A stretch of DNA of 64,000 bases. It comes from Dermanyssus gallinae (taxonomy: Eukaryota; Arthropoda; Arachnida; Mesostigmata; Dermanyssidae). The stretch covers positions 496,001 through 560,000 of the forward strand of contig QVRM01002489.1 in NCBI GenBank assembly GCA_003439945.1. The letters are read 5' to 3'. The notes beneath the pieces were generated by a model that worked only from the letters and a program-made list of their open reading frames with translations, was not told the DNA's origin and ran no database searches. Position numbers and translations under genes: made by a program. Numbering within the stretch: the stretch's first letter is position 1; every line of letters starts with the position of its first letter. Shown piece by piece: positions 20,525 to 32,570 of the stretch.

Positions 20525-23085
20525 CATATATCGACAGCCGACACCGAAATAGTCGGTGTTTGGCGCCAATGAGTACGGACGTATGTATACGGAGCTCCGA
20601 GTGGTTACGCTTGCTTGTGTGAATGCAAGAAAGGAAACGCAGAGAGTGGCACACCGTAGTGGTGCGCGGTTCGGTGACGAAACGTTCGGTGATCATTTCG
20701 GTGTATTGTGCGTGGCCGTGTGACGAAGGGGCAAGGAGTTAGGCCGCAGTAAAATTTAGTTAAGACCTTTACAGCAGGGTGAAGCAAAACGAAACCACCC
20801 AAGCAGGCGTCGAGAGTCTACGAGCGGTCCGGCGCGCATTCAAATTCAAACTATAACGGCCTCTCAGCTAAAGTGAGTTAACACAGTGTTTAGGCGTCTT
20901 TAGGTGAGTGCACAAACTTTAATATGGCAAGTAATGCCGGATCATCGCCAGGTGGGGTAGGGTCAACGAACCCAAAGGATTCAACTATGAATCTTCCAGG
21001 CCAAACGCGCAGTGGCAGCTTAAGATACGTGCCGGCCAGTTCACTATCAGTATGCAATTGTGGAAGAGTATTAGAGAAGAGAAAGGTTACTGCGCGCAGT
21101 AAGACATGGTGCGATATAACACAAGCTATGCAGGATCACTGGCAAAGCATTATAACAGATGTCCAGCAGAGGCTAAAAAAATCGAAGAGAGAGAGGCTCA
21201 AGTTGAGGAGAAAGAGAAGCGCGCAATGGTCTTACAGCAAGAACTGGCTGTAATGATCGAAGAAATATAGCAACGGCATATTAGCGACAGCAATGAAATA
21301 GTGGTTGAACTGAGAGAAAGGCTGGCTGCTGTTGAGGAGACAACGTCAACCGTGGCGGCAAATGTTGAAGAAATGGAAAAATGGATCCGGGAAAAAAAGA
21401 ATGAAGACGGGAGGCGCGCCGTTGAAGACGAGACAGTACTGTTAGACTTGAGCCACAGTGGCGAAGAGGAAGAGAAAAGAGATGACGAAGAGAGCGGAGC
21501 GACGGAGGCGGAAGTATACAGGAGACGACAACAACAGAGGAACAGAAACGAGATCGCCAGAGGAGATGCGCAGATGCGCGTGGAGAGGAGGGAGGAGGCG
21601 AGTCAGCGAAAGGAAGAAGAAAAGGTGCTAGCGGTCGAGAAACAGCAGCAGCAACATCAAACGCTACAACAACAACAACAAAAGCAGATATCCCGGATAA
21701 GTTCAACCGATCGAACAGGGGAGGCGGTGGCTATTAGACCAATGGGAAAACGGGTGGTAGTTGCCGGAGATTCAAACGTATGCAGAATAGAGGAACAGGT
21801 TAATCAGGTGGCTACTAATACAGGGGGGGGGTTTATTTTATTTCTATGGGGGGCCAAGGAGTAAGGGATATTGTGGCAGCAACTAAGCAAGCTATTAAAA
21901 TGTACAATAATGTAAAATATAGGTTGGTGTTTCATGGGGGACTGGAAGATGTTTTTCAGGCCCGGGATATGGAAAGTGCTGTGAATACGATTAGCACACA
22001 GTTACAAGACCTAATAGAATTTTGCAAAAACGTAGTGTTGACAGTGTGTTTGCTTCCAATGGTGGTGAATGCTAAAGAAGGACGGGACTATCGGGGTACA
22101 TGCAGGGCAGTGAATAGGAAGATAATGCAGTTGGTCAGGGCAGCAAATTACGAATACTTGTCTCTTGAATACATTTAAGACAATCCAAGGGCCATGGCCT
22201 CTGATGGAGTGCACTACGGGGCGGCAGGTGCTGTACTAGCGGCACGGCCAATTGGCAAGAGGGCGTGCGATTGGCACAATGTTAGGCCTATAATAATTAA
22301 GGTAATCAATGCGCAAGTAGGACATACGGGAACGGAATACGGTAGGGGGACGCAGACGTGGAATCAACAAAATCGGGTCAGCGCAAATTTTTCAGGCACG
22401 CGGTATGAGCATTTAAAGGAGAGGGGAACGGTAGGGTACAGACACAGGCACACAGGATGGGACAACAGATACAGGGACAAGAGAGAGAGGAGGAGACAAT
22501 ATGGATACAGGGAAGAGTGGGACAGCAGGTGCAGGGGGAATGACGACAACGGGAGCTACTTCCCGAGGGAGGGGGAACACAGAAGCAGTGAAGATCAAGG
22601 GGGCATTGGAGGTAATCAGACGGTTGGCCATCAGTGGCATACAGAGGAGGAGATAAAGGTTGACGTAAGATCTAAGAGAGGAAGCAGGGCAAAATGAAAC
22701 GTGCAAGGAAGTTGAGATTGCTAAAATGAAAGCGGGAAAGGGGCGGGGTAGAATGGGTATACGATAATTCAAGAGCGAGTGGGCTATTGGCAGATGCCGG
22801 GGCAGGGATGTTGGATACAAGGATTCATAGAGTTAAATATAAGGAGAAGCAGAGTACAGAATGTCGAGCATGTGGGCTAGAGGATGAGTCAATCGAACGT
22901 ATTAATAAAGAATGTATAGCCTTAGGGGGGGGGGCAGAGATATAGATCAGTAGGCATTGAAGTAGACATGAATTATATGGATGCGTAGGTAATATATATG
23001 CTGCCGCCCTAAGCGCCCCTGATATAAAAGGGGGACATGTGTATTTAGGTAGACACGCCAAGCGAACAATAAATCAATCAATCAA
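20525..23085 (+). mobile_element. Retroelement with an SGNH/GDSL esterase-like ORF1
   Basis: 5' leader from about 20525 contains a hairpin (GCCGACACCGA paired with TCGGTGTTTGGC). The ORF1 frames follow and the sequence ends in a tail of AATC repeats (AATAAATCAATCAATCAAT) near 23085. The esterase domain in an ORF1 is known from CR1-type elements and, as I recall, is abundant in tick genomes. No reverse transcriptase is present in this copy, so it is either internally deleted or a non-autonomous derivative. Confidence 0.65.
20924..22697 (+). pseudogene. ORF1 with coiled coil and SGNH esterase-like domain, frameshifted
   Basis: 20924-21253 starts with ATG and includes a CNC segment. 21301-21864 begins with a coiled coil rich in Glu/Arg/Gln and a run of CAA codons, then enters the esterase fold at RVVVAGDSNVCR, with GDS carrying the nucleophilic Ser. 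21846-22178 has HGGLEDVF, the second conserved block (usually GGLNDV), and MVVNAKEGRDY. After a stop near 22179, DGVHYGAAG supplies the catalytic Asp-x-x-His block, followed by an Arg/Gly/Tyr-rich tail to 22697. The triad residues are present. Two breaks (about 21260 and 21850) and the stop at 22177 make it a pseudogene. Confidence 0.7.
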
Positions 23086-23431
23086 TAATTCCCGGGTTAG
23101 ATAACCCGTAACCACACGTTAACGCGGAGACAATTGTTCACTCCAAAGTGCTAACATAAAAAGTAATTTGATAAATGCATATATTATCAATCAATATATA
23201 TATATATATATGGTAAAGTTGATCCGGTGTAAGCAGTTATAACTCCAAGGAATGGTGACATCTTATGGTGTTCTCTTACACATTGTCAATTGCGAGAGCT
23301 TTGCTGGGCTGGAAGTGGTTTTATTTCGTCACACTAACACTAATATCGTGGTTTTATTTAATCGCACAGGGACTAATATAATTTGCCACTAACACTTTTT
23401 GCTTTCGGATGTCTTTGATTACTAACAACAG
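23086..23431 (+). other. Intron end before the signature-motif exon
   Basis: Contains a short TA repeat (23194-23212) and a 7-bp-arm palindrome CGGGTTA...TAACCCG near 23093. Nothing coding. It ends in the acceptor ACTAACAACAG at 23431. Confidence 0.6.
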
Positions 23432-23592
23432 AAAGCTGTTGCTACTATCCGACGGTCAACGACGCCTTGTGTCAGTAATGTCCGCATTTGTCGGCAAGCC
23501 GAGCGTCATTCTGCTTGATCAGCCGACCGCCGATGTCGACACCTCGACAAAGGAGACCATCTGGAGGGCTGTTTCGCATTTCAAAGGACACT
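23432..23592 (+). CDS. ABCA-like transporter exon: signature motif and Walker B of NBD1
   Basis: Acceptor AACAACAG at 23431, donor ACT followed by GTATGT at 23593. The first base completes the codon split at 13603, so the phase agrees over a 9.8-kb intron. The peptide carries LLLLSDGQRRLVS, where the ABC signature LSGGQ has Asp in place of the first Gly, then PSVILLDQPTADVD, a Walker B in which the catalytic Glu that normally follows the Asp is Gln. IWRAVSHFKGHC follows and matches the IW..L..... segment before the switch region. It would form the ATP sandwich face of NBD1. It ends in phase 1. Confidence 0.9.
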
Positions 23593-25162
23593 GTATGTAC
23601 CTACTCAAATTACGCCAAATACAATAGAACTGCTAAATAGCATGTCAGCTGCTGACCCCGGCCTGTCAAGCCGCTGGTGGACGCGCCAACACGGGTTTAA
23701 ACAGAACAGGATACACTGATTGACTCCGTTTCTTTTTGTAATAACAAAAAAAACAGTTTTTTTTAATTAAAAATGCTCTTATGCGCACCCCATGCGTGGT
23801 GCAGAACAGTGCTGAAGGTCCAACGTTGTTGCAGGTGTCATTCTAAGTCTTCCGTGTGGGCTCGTTGTTTAATGAACGCTGTGTAGCCGCAATCTAGAAT
23901 TGAAAACATTTCTTTTGGGGAGGTTGTTTTTAATTCTAGACTATCCTCCGTCCTCTACGGGTTTGAGTGAGGTATATATTTGCACCGAGGGCCGAACATG
24001 TTGCAATATCTAGGGTTTCCCAACAGTCATTGTGGCAGCATGGCCGCTGACTGACTCTCGGCGCTATAGTGTATCATCTATTCTCAATGAGCATCGCTTC
24101 AAGAGAATTCAATTTTCAACAGAGATCGAACCGGCGACACTTTGGTAGATGACAACCATGACTAGTACACTAGTCCCCTAGAACACGCCGTGCGTAGCCA
24201 CTATCCTGACTTAATTGTTCTGTATAGCCAAATTTAAACAAATAGCAAGCATTGATAATGATCTTCTTTATGTACGCATGGAACTGCCTGTGGCCTGTAC
24301 ACCTGTGTGAGCCAAAATATACTTTCTTCACAATAAGTCTTTACGTACTACAGACTTACGTTTGCTGTTAGGTGTCTGTTTTATCTTGTGTTGGATATTT
24401 CTACGGCTGCTTTCCCTCCTATTATACCAACCTTTCGCGGATGTCCTTTCGGGCCTGTTTCTGCTTGTGCGTTGTATCCTTCATCCTCTCGGTCCTCTTC
24501 CCTACCGCCAAACCCTGATTACTACTGATTCTATAGACTGGCGTGCGTACATCGTTCTTAGTACATCTCTATAGCACAATAAGTAATAGTTATTGCATTC
24601 TAAAGTTTCCCCTGCATAGTTCAAAGAATCAGCATATTGGTCTCAGTAACTTTATGCAGTTTGTTTCTAGACAGCCAATGTGCTGTATCATTGTTATGCT
24701 GTACATAACGCTATTCTTTTGCCTTATGAGCAAATTCGTTAATCGTTGCTTAACCCTTATCCGAGATATTAACCGTTTTTGCACACATCATGTGTGTCTA
24801 ATACGTTTCATTTCTTAATACTGTTGCGTGAGATGCTTTTGTCTACGTGTAATCCCCAAGCACTCTAACTGAAGCGAGAAAACGTCTATAAAATAAACAT
24901 ATTTTTAACGCAACGTTGATCTAGCCAAAAATGCAAACGTTTCTACCTCGTAGACAGATTAAAGACAAGTTCGCTGCCCTTCAATCTATTTTAGCACGTA
25001 TTTGTGTTGAGCTTCCTTTCTTGAAATATAAAGCTTCGATTTGCTAACTAAGTATCGAATTCATAAAGATTGTGAGCGCTTTACATTATGCTCATATGAC
25101 CAGAGCATGCCTCTTGTGTTTTGTGTCTGATTGGCCTGGCCGCTAGTTATACGCCGAGATAG

Positions 25163-25166
<4 letters not shown>
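23593..25166 (+). other. Intron, no element recognised
   Basis: Start of the 2.3-kb intron between the Walker B and switch-loop exons. Short A/T-rich open frames (for example 24362-24574 and 24543-24818) have no recognisable content. Confidence 0.5.

Positions 25167-25206
<40 letters not shown>
25167..25206. repeat. (TA)n microsatellite
   Basis: Forty bases of TA repeat within the intron. Confidence 0.9.
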
Positions 25207-25208
<2 letters not shown>

Positions 25209-25901
25209 CGGATGTTTCACTATTTCGCTTATATATTTTCTTCTGTTTTTCACTGTAATACCTGCAACACATATTATAAAAATATATAACTTAGTAAGTT
25301 TGTGCAAGCTTCGTGCACAAGCCAAGCACTCGAAAGCTTCTTGGACAAAGAATTGCATACAAGTCATGCACGTTTTTTTGTCGCTGCAGCAATTTCACTA
25401 ATTAGTTTCACTTGAATAAGCTTTCTACAACGACAAACCATTTCCGTATTGGTCATCAATTCAAATACATATTTGTAGACTATGTGTAATAAATTCTGAT
25501 CAATCACCACTAACGATACTGCTAGTAAATCAAGGGTTCAGCAGTTGAAGCTAGAACGATAGACTCGTCATGCGCTGTTTACAAAGAAGGTTGTGATTGG
25601 GTCGAGCTACTCTAGCATGGTTTACTCTAAGAGAGAAGACCAGTATTATTGTATACGGTGGCGGGAAATTCTGGGCGCATTGTTCAAGTCAAAGAAAGGA
25701 CTTGCGACCTTATTAAATGTTCATGGTGGTGGTTTCGGGCTCTGCGAAAGAATTGTAGTCATGTTTTACTTTTGTCTTAATTGTGCTAAGACAAATTCGT
25801 ACATGTCTTCTTCTATTAAAATTGCTTATTGTTTATAGGATTTACTGGTAATTGCTGCGACTAGACCAGTGTACGTATGTTATATGTCGGACGTGTTACA
25901 G

Positions 25902-26075
25902 GCACGGTGGTAGTTGCAACAGACACACTTGACGACTTCGAGCGTTTTGGTTTCGATAAGAGCGTGATAATGGCTAACCGAGAAGCAAAGATGATCCTCA
26001 AGCGCAAAGAGCTCGAGCAGCAAGTGGGCCGCGGCTATTCACTCACCATTAAGGTCCAGAATCCCAGCGAAGCAA
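25902..26075 (+). CDS. ABCA-like transporter exon: switch region and C-terminal lobe of NBD1
   Basis: Acceptor GTGTTACAG at 25901, donor CAA followed by GTAAGAC at 26076. The first two bases complete the codon left by the previous exon. The peptide begins TVVVATDTLDDFE, aligning residue for residue with the conserved TIVLTTHFMDEAD switch region of ABCA NBD1; the His needed for hydrolysis is Asp here. It continues with DKSVIMANREAKM, KELEQQVGRGYSLTIKV, the well-known ABCA block (usually LK..FG.GY.L). Ends in phase 1. Confidence 0.9.
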
Positions 26076-26193
26076 GTAAGACATAACTGCAAAAAAAGAC
26101 ATGCATGTTCGTTTATTCAACCAACTCGATCTATATAATGTTAAATTGACTACTGGTGTCGACTAGGGCAATGTTTAGCTCTATTTTAACAGC

Positions 26194-27659
<1,466 letters not shown>

Positions 27660-27699
27660 AGTCTGAATCAGTGGTTTTTCTGCGTCACCGGATCTTCCC

Positions 27700-30584
27700 T
27701 CATCTTGCGAGTTCAGCTATTGATTGCACTGCTGGACATGCTGCGGCGTGGTATCTATCACAATGGCCTAAGCATCTCGCGCACCTACGACACTCCTGCG
27801 GATTGTGGAGTTCTTGTGTGCGGCATAACACGTGATGGAACCCGTGGGCTGCAAATGCCGTAGTTAGATGCCTTTTCTTATATCCGGCTGCTCGCCAGGT
27901 TGTACTCCTCAACGCTATCGTCGTGTATATACCTATGCCTTTATCCTTTAATTTTTCCCCTTACTTCATAGTGTAAGCCACGAAGGCCGTCGTCTTAGGT
28001 AAACCCCGTTTTACTTGTAATTCCTGTGTCATAAGAGCCCCCCCTTCTAATATATGAACTATTCTATTTCCTACAAGAGTTAGCTAACCCCAAAACCCGC
28101 TTCATGAAGAAAAATCGAACTTTATCTAGTAACTGTAGATCTGCCTCTCCTAATTTCTCTAATATAAGTGATACACCAAATGTTGCTATTGGTTCTATTT
28201 TAATCTTGAAAAGGGCGGACGCGGTATGTATTGACAACATTTGCGGGTTTTTAATTGCTGCTGCCGCTCTAATGGCTTTTCCTACTCTGCTTTCAATATG
28301 TTTTTGAAAACTGCTACCATTTGACGTTATAGTGACCCCTAAATAGTTAAATTTATTTACAAAATTTACTGTATTACCCCTGGCTCAAAGGACATCGTCA
28401 TTCGCCAATCGTCCTCCTCTTCGAAGATTTACTGCTACTGTTTTTTGCCATTACTACTAAGTCCCATCTCGTCCATATAATCGATTAGCCGTTCTAGTCC
28501 CTGCTTAACCCTAAATACACTCCTGCCATAGATCGCAATGTCATCTGCATACATTAATGTATTTGCCCACTCTCGGGTCCACCCCTGCCTCACCCGGTTA
28601 GGTGGCCCTCCCAATAGTACCGAAAAAAGCAACGGGCTAAGTCCGTCTCCTTGGGCCACGCCTGTAGTTTGCTTTACTCTTCCCACAATCCCCATACCGT
28701 TGTCGATGTATACTGTAGTCTCCCCAAGAATGGTACTTAAAAGTTTTAGTAAGCGATACGGAACTCCCTCCAAGGCTAACTTTTCTATAATCCTACTTCG
28801 TGGCGCTAAGTCAAAGGCAGCTTTAAGGTATATAAATATTGCGTATAACGGTCTTCTAGGTTCTGATAGAGTTTCCCAAATTTCTGCCAGCAACTGGCGC
28901 AGGGCCGTATAGGTCGACTTCGACCTTCTGAACCCATGTTGTTCTTCTGGTATTGCGTTTCTGGTTTCGAGGTAATGCTCTAGTCTATCTGATATTGTTC
29001 CCGAGAAAATTTTATAGGGGCAACTCTTAATTGTTATGCCCCTCCAAGATTCCGGCTCGGTTTGTATGCCTTTTCTTTTGTTATGACAATCAAGATATCC
29101 TTTTTCTACGCTTTTGGTACTTCCCCGGATTTTAGGCACTCGTCAAATAAAGCTTTCCAGCATGGTGCAAGTGCCAGCGTTTGCTTTAAATGCTCGTTTC
29201 GTATCATATCGTTCCCGGCAGCATTGCCTCTAGGCGCCCTTTCAGTTGCCCTGACAACGTCTTCGATTGTGACTGGTCGAATTACCCATTTCCGTACAAG
29301 TTCTGTTTCCTCCTGCTGAATAATGTTATTTCCTTTGGGGTATCGGCCCCCTGCAGCACACTAGCAACGTGCTTAATTAAACGCCCAGTCTCCACTGGGC
29401 ACTGCCGTTTTCTGTTCTGTTGTAGCCACTTGTGTGGTTGTTTCTCAGCTTCTTGCAAAAGCACCCACTCCTGGCTTTCCCAATATTTTTGTTTCTCTTC
29501 CTTGTTTGCCTTTTGTGTCATTTTATTTACCATACTTGCAAACGGCCTTAATACAGGAAACATCTTCACATATTCTCTAGTTAGTCTGTTGGCACCTTTC
29601 GCTGCTCTACACCGATCGTTGAACCAGGGCCTTCCTTTTCGTTCTTGGCGAGGAACCAGTGCACCTTCTATCAGATTTGTCAATTTACGCTCATATGACT
29701 CTATTTGAATCTCCCCTGGTGGGCACACTTCCCCCACTCCCACTAAGAAGATCCTTTTATCTAGTCTTGTCCCGGTTCCTGGCCCACGGCTATACTCCCT
29801 ACTATTACTAACTTTGAATGCCATCCCCATCGGTATATGCCTTCTAAGCCCCACTCCTTCCCTAAATGATGTATTTTCTCTCAAAAATGTTATATCCTCT
29901 ACGTTTCCGTCGGTGGCAAAACGTTACAATTACTGACGCCCCAGTACTACATTCAAAAGTGCTTAGGCCTGGCTCGCTGACCAACCAGCCTCCTATCTCT
30001 GTTATAGTATCTAGAAATGCTTCAGTTTGTTCCAGATTACCCCTATCCAACCTCGCATTGAAATCCCCCGCTAGAATCATCAGTGCCTTTCTCGGCACCG
30101 CTTCAACTCTAAGCATGATACGCTCTGTCATGACTTCAGTGGACTCTACATCTGCCGGTTTCACATAGGCTGCCACAATTTCAAACTCCCTCGACGCTAT
30201 TGGTACTAAGTTTTCTGCTACTATTCCTATTGTCATCTCTTCAATTTCTGCTCTCGTGAATACTGAAACCCCTCTACTTGGCCTGCCCCGTCCCTCACCT
30301 TCATGTGCTAGTGCGTGATATCCGTAGAAGCCCCCCAAAGAGAAAGGTTTAAGCGCCCAAGTTTCCGTCAATATTAGAATATCCACTCCTCGAAGTGCCT
30401 CTATGCCTAACAGATCTAATACGCCATGCCCTTCGCAGTTCCACATCACTACTTTAATAACCGGTGTAAGCTTTTCTTGATTGCAGGAGAGGATATTGTT
30501 TCTTACGCTCTCTTGTGGAGTCCAAATGTTTGTATTCGGTACACTCGTGTTCATATTCTGATTCTTGGGTCCAGTCTCTCCCAA
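27700..30584 (-). pseudogene. ORF2: APE endonuclease, reverse transcriptase and Cys/His cluster
   Basis: 30584-29862 encodes the nuclease: VVMWNCEGHG, LILTETWAL with the catalytic Glu, GVSVFTR, and AGDFNARLD with the Asp/Asn pair. 29884-29282 is the linker, with RPWFNDRCRAAK. 29139-28435 is the polymerase: EEQHGFRRSKST, FIYLKAAFD (the usual FIDLKAAFD with Asp changed to Tyr), VAQGDGLSPLLFSVLL and MYADDIAIYG. 27912-27700 keeps the C-terminal cluster CRRCARCLGHCDRYHAAACP. The endonuclease nicks the target and the polymerase copies element RNA there. The Asp-to-Tyr change at the first polymerase motif and several frame breaks make this copy dead. Confidence 0.82.
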
Positions 30585-30587
30585 GCG

Positions 30588-32086
30588 TCACTGAGTCTTT
30601 GCTCCACGGGCCGTGATGCTGTTTTTATTGCCATTATTTCTATTTGTTAGAAGTGCCGCAGTTTCTTTTACATTGCCACGGAGTGCTAGCTGGATCGTCT
30701 CAGCCAGCGAGAATGCGTCCACTGAGCTCTGTTGAGGCTGTGCCATTGCCCCGCTTACTGCGCGCATGACTACAGGCAGTACATTTTCTAAAACCTTTGA
30801 GATAACCGTCGTTATGGTATCTTGTATGATTGGAGACAGCCTGCGGAGTACTTCTTCAACGATACTGTCTGTTGATGGCTGTGCCAATAGGTTTGGCTGT
30901 TGTGGGGGGCTGCTGGCTTTAGGTTGATACGGTCAGCGTCATCTGCGTGCGTCGTGGTCGTAGGAATATTAATTCCATGGTTCACTTCTCTTACTCCATT
31001 CTTTACGACAGAGGACCAACTTCGTTTTGTAAAATTTTCAGATGCTTGCACGTTGGATACTGGTATACATACTGGAACCGACGGGGCGTCGTGCTGCTTC
31101 TGTGCTATGCTTCGTGAGGCCCTTTTTAGTTGTTCCATTCGCAGCCGCCTTTGCGGGCATGCTCCCCACGTAGCCTCATGCTCCCCGTTGCACGAACAAC
31201 AGCGGGCCTGAGCGTTGCAGTCTTTTCTGAAGTGCTCCATAGAGCCGCATTTTCGACATTTGGGCCTTGGGGCTTTACATTTAGCGGCGAAGTGATCTAG
31301 ACTATAACACCTATAGCACTGCGAGGGTTCATGATATAGTACAACTCCATGTCGCTTAAGTCCCAGACGCACCTCAGCCGGAAAGCTGTTGCCAGAGAAC
31401 GTCAAAATAACACTGCAGCGCCGATAATATCGCCGATTCCGAGATTGAGGTATGAACCCCGGTGATCTTGCTCTTTATTGTGCATCGTGTTCCGCTTATT
31501 CTTGATGAGACTTTAACTTTTGCTAACTCCGATAGCGAGAGTAAAGTCGCTCTATCATCTTCCCTCTCCACGACTATGACAAGTTCTCCGTTTTTCGTGA
31601 AGCGAGGCTCCTCTATTTCCCCCCCCCGACGATCTCCGCGATGTCGTAACAGATCTCGTTAAAGTTGTGCTCAAGGGCGTTGTCATCTGCGGAGAATATA
31701 ACAGTTTCCTGGCTGTCAAATCTTACTCTTGGCGGCACCTGCATAGCACGAGAGCGCTTATGCCGGGTCACCGTGGTAAACTCCGAATCGCTATGAGATT
31801 CCTCACCGCTGCAGGCTTCCTCGGTTGCTTCGCTGGCGTCCTCCTTGCTTACCGGGCGAGGTTCCGCCTCGCAAACACGCATACCTTTACTACGAGCGTC
31901 TTCTGCGGGGCTTGATGCGGTCCGCTTCCCGCCACTTGCCATTGGACGGTTAGACGGACCACCCGCACCACTGACTGCTCCTGTAATGCATTCATCTGTA
32001 GGTACCGCACTGTCTACGTGCAGTGATGCACGTTGTTCCGGTGGCTCCTTCTCTTGCCATTTTGGCGGCGTTTGTTTCAGAGGCAT
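30588..32086 (-). pseudogene. ORF1 with three zinc knuckles, two frame breaks
   Basis: 32086-31613 starts with Met and is acidic and Ser-rich, ending in NALEHNFNEICYDIAEIV. 31571-31374 has EDDRATLLSLSEL and RISGTRCTI. 31405-30812 has AEVRLGLKRHG and three knuckles: CYRCYSLDHFAAKC, CRKCGSMEHFRKDC and CCSCNGEHEATWGAC. 30887-30588 is a helical C-terminus (EEVLRRLSPIIQDTI). The same blocks in the same order occur in the ORF1 of WLQALPS-family copy 6 at 14128-15760. Breaks near 31590 and 30840 disable it. Confidence 0.8.
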
Positions 32087-32570
32087 GGCCAGCTGCTACG
32101 CCGCGTCTGTTCACAAACAGGATATTGTTTGTTTACAGGCAAACGCAGACCAATTGTATCTTCGCTCAATATAATAATATTGATTCTGGTTACCGAAATG
32201 GGGATGGCGGCAGTGGCGACGTTGATGGTGAAGTTAGTGATGGTGTCTGTGGTGAAAATGGTGATAATGGCCGTGGTGGTGATGGTGATGACGTCTATGA
32301 GTGGTAGCTAGCTGGAATGAATGATGATGAGAATGAAGATGTACTAATGATGATGACGCTTAAGATGGTATTTGATGATGAGGTATAGTAGTACTGGGTG
32401 CTGATAGTAATGATGGCTGTGGTGGTGATGATGCCGACTATAAGTCACAGCTAACTAGTGAAGGCGCAGTAATGATGAAAACGCTGAAGGCGGTAGGTGG
32501 GTTGTAGATAATAGAGAATACACAATAATGAGGCTGATGATGATGACTGAAAGTCCGATTATGGGTGTGA
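32087..32570 (-). repeat. GAT/GTG-rich 5' leader of the retroelement, shared with 39090-39380
   Basis: Imperfect runs of GATGATG, GGTGATG and similar. The part nearest ORF1 (TTCACAAACAGGATA..., 32109 onward) and the stretch around 32300-32380 both have clear counterparts at 39107 onward and 39280-39350, so this is the transcribed leader of one element family and not an independent satellite. Confidence 0.7.

Larger units (their letters stand above)
27660..32570 (-). mobile_element. APE-type non-LTR retrotransposon, near full length, in an ABCA intron
   Basis: Minus strand, in order: a 5' leader rich in GAT/GTG repeats (about 32570-32090), ORF1 with three zinc knuckles (32086-30588), then ORF2 with an APE-type endonuclease, reverse transcriptase with YADD, and a C-terminal Cys/His cluster (30584-27700). 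ORF1 and ORF2 are separated by only four bases or so. The leader is repeated next to a second ORF1 copy at 37933-39380. Four to six frame breaks inactivate it. The clade is unresolved; the C-terminal Cys/His cluster is shared with the elements at 35.7-37.8 and 44.6-47.1 kb. Confidence 0.8.

Noticed and set aside
19160..20540. Larger inverted repeat around the mariner (TGTCGATATATA ... TATATCGACA)
   Set aside because: Short and mostly TA repeat; likely chance in simple-sequence DNA.
21281..21706. Minus-strand frame over the esterase element
   Set aside because: Complement of a Glu/Arg/Gln-rich coiled coil; Ser/Leu/Pro-rich with no motif.
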